The notes below the pieces were generated by a model, which was not told the DNA's origin, searched no databases, and saw only the letters and a program-made list of their open reading frames with translations. Position numbers and translations under genes: made by a program. A stretch of 7,383 bases of DNA from Pseudomonadota bacterium (GTDB lineage Bacteria; Pseudomonadota; Gammaproteobacteria; SZUA-229). Within the stretch, counting starts at the first letter, position 1; the number at the start of each line of letters is the position of its first letter. Of this stretch, positions 1 through 6,156 are shown piece by piece. Location of the stretch: contig JADFWF010000003.1 in the NCBI GenBank assembly GCA_015222965.1, positions 1 through 7,383 of the forward strand, written 5' to 3'.

Positions 1-297
1 ATCCGTAAAAGTCATGAAGAAATCCGTAAAGAGACCAATCGCGCACACGCCAGGTCCAGCTTCAAACTGGGTGCGGGTTTTATCGGTATTGTTGCTGCTG
101 GCTCACTGATGATATTCAGCCAGCTTCTTACACTGGGCCTGTTGACGCTGGCTGTCGGTGGCGGTGCGCTGGGAGGTTATCTCATGCGCGTTCGGCAAGA
201 GGCCGTATCGCGACGTAAAGAGGCTATTGCCATGAGTGATGAAAGAAAACCTGTTATTGATGTTCAGCCTGTTAAGGGTGATTCAAGTAACAGGTAA
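1..297 (+). CDS. C-terminal part of an unrecognised small membrane protein (5' end outside window)
   Basis: Frame 1 is open from the first base to a TAA at 295-297, giving 98 residues with no start inside the window that must be used; the ATG at 109 lies in the middle of a hydrophobic segment, so it is unlikely to be the true start. The visible part begins with a charged, helical stretch (HEEIRKETNRAHAR), followed by about 40 hydrophobic, glycine-rich residues (roughly 23-62) that could form two closely spaced membrane helices or a hairpin. An Arg/Lys-rich segment (RVRQEAVSRRKEA) then marks a likely cytoplasmic side, and the tail is polar. I do not recognise the family. It converges on the SpeE-like gene to its right. 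Being coding is supported by the open frame through the edge and by the membrane-then-positive-charge pattern; function is unknown. Confidence 0.6.
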   Translation: MRKSHEEIRKETNRAHARSSFKLGAGFIGIVAAGSLMIFSQLLTLGLLTLAVGGGALGGYLMRVRQEAVSRRKEAIAMSDERKPVIDVQPVKGDSSNR

Positions 298-448
298 GAA
301 CCAAAAGTTTTTGTAACTATTAAACAGAAACACCTAAAAGAACACGTGTAAGACATTTTTTGAACACCCCAGTGGTAGGGAAAATAGTTTAGGTATGGCT
401 GTTAAACACCTACACAGCGTAACCTCAGTGTTTTTATAGACTCGCAAG

Positions 449-483
449 GCGGATCTCATAATCGGCAGGTCGAAGGCTCGACA
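449..483 (+). pseudogene. Degenerate tRNA-like fragment (CAT anticodon arm to T-loop)
   Basis: The plus strand reads like the 3' half of a CAT-anticodon tRNA. There is a near anticodon arm GCGGA / CTCATAA / TCGGC (449-466, with one extra T at 454 and one stem mismatch), a variable loop AGGTC (467-471), a T-stem 5' strand GAAGG (472-476) and a T-loop-like CTCGACA (477-483) where T54 is C. The T-stem 3' strand and acceptor stem are missing, as are a clear D-arm and 5' half, so it cannot be a working tRNA. The 3' end of the SpeE-like gene begins at 487. It may be a relic of a tRNA or of an integration site; chance resemblance is not excluded. Confidence 0.35.
469..482 (-). other. Small perfect hairpin just after the SpeE-like stop codon
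   Basis: The arms GTCGA and TCGAC enclose a 4-base loop, giving a 5-bp stem that begins four bases after the TAA of the minus-strand gene. No U-run follows on the minus strand, so it is not a standard intrinsic terminator. It could stabilise a 3' end or be an accident of the overlapping tRNA-like segment. Confidence 0.3.
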
Positions 484-486
484 TGG

Positions 487-3003
487 TTACTCATTCTCGC
501 TCAAAATTTTTGTTTGGCTTAGCCATGCAGTGAAATACAGGACAACCGCACATAACATGACGCCATTAAAGCCAATGTCTATTGCGAGCAATACAGCCAG
601 TATTGCGCTCAGTACCGAGGCGCAGCCGTTTATGCCCCAGGCCCAGGGTATTAAGTGTGGTCTGGTTCGTTGCAATGTGGCAAGACCAATTGGAAATGGC
701 ATGCCCATAACAAATGCCAGTGGTGCTGCAAGAATGAAAGCGGATGTGATCCGCGCTGTTTCTGGCAACGACATAATCATACTGCTGATCAATGGTAGCA
801 ACACCACATAACATACAGTGATCAGCCCAATCAGTATTACTGAGCGCCGCAATATGACCGGAATAATGGCGTTTGATTCGGTTTTCATGCGGTGCTGGAC
901 ATAAAGACTGCCGAGGCCAGAAAAAATCAGGAAGGCGCATAGTGTGACAGCGACAGCGTAGAGAGGCTGACTGAGTATCAGGGTAAACTTCTGGATGAAA
1001 GCGATTTCAATAAAAAGAAATGCCAGGCCGATTGCCAGAAAGTAGATGATAATATTATGGCGCTTGTTAGCGTCTTCCTTTTTATCTGTTCTGACAAAGA
1101 CTAAAGGCAGCAATATCAGAATAAACGCAGCAACAGCAGATTGCGCCAGGGTTGCCAGTAAAGTTGGATAACCAACACCTATCATGGATATGCCAGCCTG
1201 CCCGGGCAACGACAGGAATTCTTCCAGGCTTGACCATCTGAAATAATGATTGAAATAGGGCGTGTTGTCGGTTGCGGGCTTTATGTCATATTTGTATTCA
1301 TGAATAAATCTGCCACCAAACTGGTCAGGCGGTTGCTTTAATAGTGATTCAGCAGCGAGATAAAAAACAGGCTCCTGCAATTGCTGAAACCTGTTGGCTT
1401 CATGTTGCTCGATCCCAGGGAGCCACGCCAGGTCAAAGCTGCGGGACTGATTGAAGCTACGTACGTTGTGTATTTCTTTAGCCGTCAATGGAGTGTTCTT
1501 TATCAATAGCGTTGCAGTATTCCAGCTCCGAATCCATGCAATGTTGTTCTCAGGATGGATGATCCCGGAATTCTTCATTGCGCTAACCGCGGTTGCAAAT
1601 AGCTTCAGGTTTCCGCGAGCAGGTGTGCTGGTCCACAGGGTTATGCTTAATAGTCCATCTGGTGCGAGCAGCTTCAGATAGGATTGCAGTGCCTCAACGG
1701 TATAGTCATAAGAGGTGGACAACGCATGTACGCCTACTGAGCCACCAGCTGATGCGCCAGGCGGACCCATGATGACGAGATCATAGTTTTTTTCTGATGA
1801 TGCAAATCCACGTGATGATGTCGTGTGAATCGTCACTTTGTCTTCAAGATGCTGCCAGCCGTAATAATCTGCAAATTGATCTGTAATGAGCAAGCTGAGC
1901 TGCCTGTCTGGTTCGACAGCATCTATTTGCGATATATTAAATAAATGTGCCTGCAATATCTGCGCACCGGTGGCCGATCCGAGAATCAGGGTATTCTGAG
2001 GCAAACTGTGCACATGATAAGGCAGAGCAGAGCTCATGTAGTCATAATATTCAAGTGACGCTCTGTCTGTGACATGGTCGATAGTTGTCATCTCATCACC
2101 GTCTCTGAATACTGCAAGCTGCTCAGGAGGTCCCTTGGGGCTTTGTAAACTCATTCCTGGGGCATGACGAAATGGAATCAGCGGACTCTGCACAACATCA
2201 GTCTGGGAAACTGGGGATGTATGTTGAAAGCGCAATGAAGCATCTTTTATCAAAAGGGTTTGAGCAAGTCCCTTGTATTCTGACATGCGCAGGTCAAGCC
2301 ATTTCTGTGGTGTCATGGCAATAGCAAACATGCACATTAGAAGTACCGATGCTGTTATCTGTTTTTGCCTCTTGCTGAGATTGCCCGGTGCAGACAGACC
2401 CGATGTAAATAGACCCATCGCAAACAATCCTGCTGCAATACCGCTAATACCTAAAATACGCAGCACGACGTCAGGTGAAAATATCTGCAGTAAAGCCATG
2501 ATAGACACTGCACCAATACCAGCTCCGATGAGATCAATGCCATATACCAGCGCGATCTTCTGGTGAAAGCGCATCATGGTGAGTGCTATCGCATTGGCAA
2601 CAAAGAAAAAGGGCAATGTCAGCAATAAATAACTTAGCAGCAATCGTTGCCACTGGGAGCTGTCCCACAGGATTTCCAGGGCATTAAAAGGTAATTGCTG
2701 TACTGCGATATAACAGAGGATTGATGTTATGCCAAAGAGCAGGGTATTGGCGATAAATACGCTGTCATAATTATCCAGCAGCCAGCGCCGAAATACGGTG
2801 ATTAAACTGCCGCTCACGCCGTAACCAAGTAGAGCAAGACTGATCACCATAAATGCAAAATGGTGCCAGTGAATAATCGAAAACAGTCTTATCAGCAGGA
2901 CTTCATATGCCAGGGCTGCAGCAGATAGAATAAAAATGGACACCAATGGTGGTGTTGCTGTCTGGTTATCAGTCATTGGATACATAGTGGGTAATACTGC
3001 CAA
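487..3003 (-). CDS. Multi-pass membrane protein with spermidine-synthase-like domain
   Basis: The 838-residue protein has three parts. An N-terminal membrane region (about residues 19-232, six or seven helices) starts with an AAALAYEVLLIRLFSIIHWH-type helix. A central soluble SpeE/methyltransferase-like domain follows (about 300-520), and a C-terminal membrane region of about six or seven helices (615-830) includes the PFPIGL and WGINGCASVLSA segments. In the central domain, residues 338-346 (TLILGSATG) replace the usual glycine-rich GGGDG loop, 361-366 (DAVEPD) is the acidic end of strand 2, and YDLVIMGPPG (407-416) sits where spermidine synthases carry the catalytic Asp. Fused membrane proteins annotated as spermidine synthases are a known family of unsettled function, and the missing residues argue against polyamine synthesis. 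The 838-residue frame begins at a TTG with only weak Shine-Dalgarno; ATGs at codons 7 and 10 are equally possible. It lies 26 bp behind the methyltransferase gene, suggesting co-transcription. Confidence 0.88.
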   Translation of the reverse strand: MAVLPTMYPMTDNQTATPPLVSIFILSAAALAYEVLLIRLFSIIHWHHFAFMVISLALLGYGVSGSLITVFRRWLLDNYDSVFIANTLLFGITSILCYIAVQQLPFNALEILWDSSQWQRLLLSYLLLTLPFFFVANAIALTMMRFHQKIALVYGIDLIGAGIGAVSIMALLQIFSPDVVLRILGISGIAAGLFAMGLFTSGLSAPGNLSKRQKQITASVLLMCMFAIAMTPQKWLDLRMSEYKGLAQTLLIKDASLRFQHTSPVSQTDVVQSPLIPFRHAPGMSLQSPKGPPEQLAVFRDGDEMTTIDHVTDRASLEYYDYMSSALPYHVHSLPQNTLILGSATGAQILQAHLFNISQIDAVEPDRQLSLLITDQFADYYGWQHLEDKVTIHTTSSRGFASSEKNYDLVIMGPPGASAGGSVGVHALSTSYDYTVEALQSYLKLLAPDGLLSITLWTSTPARGNLKLFATAVSAMKNSGIIHPENNIAWIRSWNTATLLIKNTPLTAKEIHNVRSFNQSRSFDLAWLPGIEQHEANRFQQLQEPVFYLAAESLLKQPPDQFGGRFIHEYKYDIKPATDNTPYFNHYFRWSSLEEFLSLPGQAGISMIGVGYPTLLATLAQSAVAAFILILLPLVFVRTDKKEDANKRHNIIIYFLAIGLAFLFIEIAFIQKFTLILSQPLYAVAVTLCAFLIFSGLGSLYVQHRMKTESNAIIPVILRRSVILIGLITVCYVVLLPLISSMIMSLPETARITSAFILAAPLAFVMGMPFPIGLATLQRTRPHLIPWAWGINGCASVLSAILAVLLAIDIGFNGVMLCAVVLYFTAWLSQTKILSENE

Positions 3004-3029
3004 TGGCTACCAGTTACCACCAGCAATCA

Positions 3030-3764
3030 CTAGTGGCCGCCAGTGAAAGGAACAAAGCTGACCGGTAGTACCTGCCGCGTCGTGACGTTACCCTGCATGT
3101 CTTTATCAACCAGTGTCAGGTACTGGGTCTGGAATCGTGAGCCTACAGGGATAACCATGCGCCCGCCTTTTTTAAGCTGTTGTACCAGCGGTGGTGGAAT
3201 ATGACTGATGGCTGCCGTCACGATAATGCTGTCAAATGGTGCATGTTGCAGCCATCCATTGTAACCATCGGCAATGCGTGTTTCGATATTGCCATAACCG
3301 AGTCGGTCTAGAAGCCGTGTTGACGAATTCCCCAGCTCTTCGATGATCTCGATACTGTAGATCTTTGCTACCAGTTGTGAAAGTACGGCTGCCTGGTAAC
3401 CTGAACCGGTGCCGATTTCAAGAACATGTTGATCTGGTTCAGGCTGCAATAAATCAGTCATCAGGGCGACGATATATGGTTGCGAGATGGTCTGGCCATA
3501 ACCGATGGACAAAGGTCTGTTTTCATACGCTTGCGAGTGCAGATTCTGCGGTACGAATTCATGCCGGGGAACTACATCCATGGCTTGCATGACGATGTCA
3601 TTGAATGACTTTTTGTTGATGTGTTCTGCAGTCTTTCTGACATCATCTGCTATGCCTTCAATCATTTGCTTGCGCTGCAGCGTGTATTCATCAGCAATAG
3701 CCAGTGCGCCAGGCACGAAAATCAGCTGAACGAATACCCAGATTATTATATATCTTACTGACAT
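3030..3764 (-). CDS. pcm: Protein-L-isoaspartate O-methyltransferase with N-terminal export signal
   Basis: This enzyme transfers a methyl group from SAM to L-isoaspartyl residues, starting repair of damaged proteins (EC 2.1.1.77). Family marks over 244 residues include RPLSIGYGQTISQPYIVALM (83-102, with the active-site Ser at 94), the SAM loop VLEIGTGSGYQAA (114-126), the acidic strand-2 end YSIEI (136-140), ADGYNGW (165-171), FDSIIVTAA (177-185) and GGRMVIPVG (200-208). Residues 1-22 look like a Sec signal peptide: Arg4, a hydrophobic core at 5-17, and ALA at 20-22. The cytosolic Escherichia coli enzyme is about 208 residues; starting at Met34 would give 211. The ATG at 3764 has no strong Shine-Dalgarno, so the longer start is favoured by the clean signal peptide rather than by the ribosome site. 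The membrane SpeE-like gene follows after 26 bp. Catalytic identity is secure; location is inferred. Confidence 0.93.
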   Translation of the reverse strand: MSVRYIIIWVFVQLIFVPGALAIADEYTLQRKQMIEGIADDVRKTAEHINKKSFNDIVMQAMDVVPRHEFVPQNLHSQAYENRPLSIGYGQTISQPYIVALMTDLLQPEPDQHVLEIGTGSGYQAAVLSQLVAKIYSIEIIEELGNSSTRLLDRLGYGNIETRIADGYNGWLQHAPFDSIIVTAAISHIPPPLVQQLKKGGRMVIPVGSRFQTQYLTLVDKDMQGNVTTRQVLPVSFVPFTGGH

Positions 3765-4191
3765 GTCATTAGAATGGCACCAACCATAGGTAAATTCAAG
3801 GCCTTAAGCCTATAAGGTCATATAGTAGTGCCATTAACCGTGATCGAGGAAATTTGAGAAACAGCACGCCAGTTAATAAGTATCAGTCTCGTATAATCCT
3901 CTAAAATCTTTTCGACATCGGGCATTAATCCTGCCGTGTGTGTTTTTCAGATTGATTCGCTTGTTTTCATCGTCCAGCAGATCAGATAATTATTTTATCT
4001 GTTCCTGGTAAGAGTTTGTCAGGATGATCGCCTGTTTGCTTTTTATCAACTCAAGCTCTTCCTCAAAGTTTTCCATGTGCAGGCCGGTGATAATTGCACC
4101 GTTATAACTGGCTGCCCCCCCATTGATATCAATTTAAGAAATATGGAGAGGAGTACCATATCAGCATAGGAGTGCGCTCGAGCCCCACCAT
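3765..4191. other. Region between the two minus-strand pairs, without an intact gene
   Basis: This 427-bp stretch holds the leader of the methyltransferase gene (3765-3872), the WaaA-like relic (3873-4133), and a short segment after it with a T-arm-like hairpin (4172-4188). I could not pick a convincing minus-strand -35/-10 pair for pcm; TACTAT/TATATG-like motifs occur around 3820-3830 but lack a matching -35. A TATAAT at 3892-3897 reads on the plus strand, where no gene follows. Confidence 0.55.
3873..4133 (-). pseudogene. Broken C-terminal remnant resembling Kdo transferase (WaaA/KdtA)
   Basis: Read on the minus strand from 4133, one frame gives INGGAASYNGAIITG, then LHMENFEEELELIKS, then ILTNSYQEQIK, then a TAA at 3992-3990, and continues in the same frame through LSDLLDDENKRINLK, NTHGRINARCRKDF and RGLYETDTY to a TAA at 3875-3873. 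This matches the WaaA C-terminal pattern: a Gly-Gly motif before E-x-A-A, a G-P-H-M-x-N-F motif (here with Leu for Pro), and a final LLDD-x-x-x-R helix. WaaA adds Kdo to lipid A at the inner membrane. The fragment has a TAA upstream at 4136-4134, no recognisable N-terminal half, an internal stop, and apparently a short deletion after the Gly-Gly. I read it as a relic, not a functional gene. A different glycosyltransferase of the same fold is possible. Confidence 0.5.
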
Positions 4192-5025
4192 TTACTTCCA
4201 TCCATTTTTAGCATCACCCTGCGCATACTTTTTGATGACTCTTTCCGGGTAACCCGTAAACACGCCGTCGACACCAAGTGTCTGCATTTTCGCCAGGTCC
4301 TCGGGGTGGTCTACCGCGTAGACATAAACTCTCAAACCCCTCTCATGTGCATCATCAACAAATCGTTTATCGACACAATCTATTGAAGGATGCACGGAGA
4401 AAGCAGCAAGATCTTCGGCAAATTTTGAACCATCAACTGGCATACCTCTTATCAATGCACCAAGTTTTATCTCCGGGACCAGTCGCCTCATCTCTACTAA
4501 CTCCAGGTGATAGAATGAGGACACCAGAAATCTTTCTTTGGCCATACCATCGGCGAACAACTTTGACAGTAACGCGGCAACAGGCTTAGCCGTGTCCGGT
4601 CCTTTGAGCTCGATATTCAGGCAGGCCTGAGAACCAATCACTTCACAGACCTCTTCAAGCAATGGGATTTTTTCACCCTCTCCCGCATCCAGCGAACGCA
4701 GATAGCCGAACGTTTTATCACACAGATAACCACTGCCGTCTGTTGTTCTCTCAAGCCGGTCATCGTGAAAGACAACGAGACGCCCATCTACATAATAAAC
4801 GTCCACTTCCATGCATGGCGCACCCAGCTCGAGCGCTTTACGAATCGAGCGAAGCGTATTTTCTGGCGCATGTCCCATCGCACCACGATGACCTATACAT
4901 AATAAATAAGGTTTTTCCATTGCATTACCATACGCTGAGACAGGTTTGGTGACAAACAATGTTACTGGTCCCATGCAACAAAAAAGCAACAAAAAAGGTT
5001 GCCGGAGGGAACATTTATTAACCAA
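4192..5025 (-). CDS. Glycerophosphodiester phosphodiesterase, possibly exported
   Basis: The enzyme hydrolyses glycerophosphodiesters to sn-glycerol 3-phosphate and an alcohol (EC 3.1.4.46). The GDPD barrel runs from about residue 40 to 268 with the family residues in place: GHRG (45-48), PENT (54-57), ME-V-D (72-75), FHDD (87-90), TTDGSG (94-99), IELKG (138-142), and the C-terminal GVDGVFTGYPERV (251-263). The layout is closest to the compact UgpQ type rather than to the larger periplasmic GlpQ. The long frame starts at a TTG with AAGGG only three bases upstream; it adds Lys4, Arg8, a hydrophobic core (10-25) and VSA at 29-31, a good Sec signal peptide. The ATG at codon 36 would instead give a cytosolic 242-residue protein, near UgpQ length. 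The hydrolase gene ends 61 bp upstream, and no promoter is evident between them, so they may be co-transcribed. Confidence 0.9.
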   Translation of the reverse strand: MVNKCSLRQPFLLLFCCMGPVTLFVTKPVSAYGNAMEKPYLLCIGHRGAMGHAPENTLRSIRKALELGAPCMEVDVYYVDGRLVVFHDDRLERTTDGSGYLCDKTFGYLRSLDAGEGEKIPLLEEVCEVIGSQACLNIELKGPDTAKPVAALLSKLFADGMAKERFLVSSFYHLELVEMRRLVPEIKLGALIRGMPVDGSKFAEDLAAFSVHPSIDCVDKRFVDDAHERGLRVYVYAVDHPEDLAKMQTLGVDGVFTGYPERVIKKYAQGDAKNGWK

Positions 5026-5086
5026 TTGCCCTTTTTTCGTCCGACCTCTTCCACGCTTCCCGGGGAACCAGTTCTTCCCAAACCAG

Positions 5087-5962
5087 TTAATCAGCTTGTA
5101 TGTTCAGTTTTTCATGGATAAAATCGATCAGATAATTTGCATGCTGCTGAAACTGATCGACCGAATTATGATCTGCGCCCTCAACAGCTACAACCTGGAC
5201 GTTGTTTTCCAGCTGCGCGTTCTGTTCAATCAGACGCATATCACTGATCGGCACTACCCTGTCTTCTGTCCCATGCACCAACAGAACCGGACAGCGGATG
5301 TACCTTATGCGGTTCATGGGTGCGATCTCATCAAATCTATAGCCAATCACCCATTGTATATAGCGCATGATCAGGGGCTTTAACCACCGCGGGAGCCATG
5401 GCCGGTCAAGATGCCGGTGCATGACCAGGTTGGGATGTGCAAAACCAGATATACCAATCACCATGTCAATATCGGTTCTGTGTGAGGCGGCCAGCAAAGC
5501 GGCTGCAGCGCCGATCGAATGGCCCAGCACAACGATCTTCTGGCTGGCATCACGTTGCGTAGTCCATTCGATGGCACTCCCCAGGTCTTCTGCGAAGCGT
5601 GGCAGGGAGGAAAAGGTATCACTATCACTCCTGCCATGATTTCGCGCATCATATAGCAACACGTTCATACCTGCCTCATGAAAGGGTAGCGCCAGTGGCA
5701 GCATCATCTGCGCATTGCCACCCCAGCCATGAACCAGGATGACCGTGCACTGATTACGCTTTCCTGGGATCAGCCAGGAAAAAAGTCGTTTGTTTTTTGG
5801 GCCAGGCAGGTACTGACTACTGAAGGGCAGAGAGAGGCTTTCCGGTGTGGTGTTTTCGATCAGCCTGGGAACACGATAGACCCAGTGCAGGATGACTGGA
5901 AAGAGTCCGATCAATGTTATGCAGGCAGCAGCAATGACGATAGCGAGATTCATGGGCACCAT
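5087..5962 (-). CDS. Membrane-anchored alpha/beta hydrolase
   Basis: The 291-residue protein has one N-terminal membrane helix (about 5-27) followed by an alpha/beta-hydrolase domain. Visible elements are the oxyanion-hole strand VILVHGWGG (74-82), DARNHGRSD (105-113), the nucleophile elbow GHSIGA with Ser149, the acid Asp234 in HGTEDRVVP, and the base His265 in GADHNS. All three catalytic residues are therefore intact. A tryptophan- and arginine-rich insert (about 185-208) probably forms the cap. Family members include carboxylesterases, lysophospholipases and acylaminopeptidase-like proteins, so the substrate cannot be called. The anchor would leave the domain on the cytoplasmic face or in the periplasm depending on orientation. 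The ATG at 5962 has a poor ribosome site; the ATG three codons on (5953) is an equal choice and keeps the helix. The phosphodiesterase gene follows after 61 bp, which hints at a shared lipid-ester theme. Confidence 0.88.
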   Translation of the reverse strand: MVPMNLAIVIAAACITLIGLFPVILHWVYRVPRLIENTTPESLSLPFSSQYLPGPKNKRLFSWLIPGKRNQCTVILVHGWGGNAQMMLPLALPFHEAGMNVLLYDARNHGRSDSDTFSSLPRFAEDLGSAIEWTTQRDASQKIVVLGHSIGAAAALLAASHRTDIDMVIGISGFAHPNLVMHRHLDRPWLPRWLKPLIMRYIQWVIGYRFDEIAPMNRIRYIRCPVLLVHGTEDRVVPISDMRLIEQNAQLENNVQVVAVEGADHNSVDQFQQHANYLIDFIHEKLNIQAD

Positions 5963-6030
5963 GATAAAGGGATAGGCATTTACTTGCTGCGATATTCATC
6001 GTTGTTGGAACAAAGTATCGGAGGGATTAC

Positions 6031-6105
6031 TTTCGCGCCTTTTTCGCGGCACCTTTTTTGGTCAAAAACACTTTTTTTAGTATAAAGAACTGCAGTAGTT
6101 AACAA
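6031..6105 (-). promoter_or_regulatory. Candidate promoter and A-tract leader ahead of the alpha/beta hydrolase
   Basis: On the minus strand TTGTTA (6105-6100) and TATACT (6084-6079) form a -35/-10 pair with a short 15-bp spacer, about 117 bp ahead of the hydrolase ATG. Just downstream are A/T tracts of 5-7 bp at 6072-6078, 6064-6068, 6054-6059 and 6040-6044, the first three about one helical turn apart. The box matches are good but the spacer is not ideal. Confidence 0.35.
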
Positions 6106-6156
6106 TGGTGTCGTCTAATAACCGACTTTCAGTGCTATTGGGGGAGGGGATGATAT

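Larger units (their letters stand above)
298..486. other. Convergent intergenic region
   Basis: This 189-bp gap separates the plus-strand membrane protein from the minus-strand SpeE-like gene. I see no convincing intrinsic terminator with a GC-rich stem and a U-run for either gene. It contains an 8-bp palindrome ACACGTGT (342-349), several A/T runs, and at its right end the tRNA-like segment and hairpin listed separately. No credible small ORF is visible. Confidence 0.6.

Noticed and set aside
342..349. ACACGTGT palindrome in the convergent gap
   Set aside because: An isolated 8-bp palindrome downstream of both flanking genes has no promoter to regulate.
3892..3897. Perfect TATAAT on the plus strand
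   Set aside because: No fitting -35 is present and no plus-strand gene follows; it lies within the WaaA-like relic.
3990..4076. 28-codon minus-strand ORF starting MENFEEEL
   Set aside because: The same reading frame continues the WaaA-like similarity both before its ATG and after its stop, so it is part of the relic rather than a small gene.
5063..5079. GGGAA/TTCCC hairpin between the hydrolase and GDPD genes
   Set aside because: It has no U-run on the minus strand and lies in a probable operon gap, so I do not call it a terminator.
5066..5088. AACCAGTT repeated twice around the hydrolase stop
   Set aside because: Two 8-bp copies 15 bp apart are expected now and then by chance and show no link to a known element.
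4946..5383. 145-codon plus-strand ORF across the GDPD/hydrolase junction
   Set aside because: It lies antisense to two well-supported genes, has no family resemblance and an unlikely composition, so it is a shadow frame.
5729..6085. 118-codon plus-strand ORF over the hydrolase start and leader
   Set aside because: It is antisense to the hydrolase N-terminus and its leader, lacks a ribosome site and looks like nothing known.
6139..6149. G-rich run after the HxlR-type gene
   Set aside because: Only two short G-runs are present, too few for a G-quadruplex.
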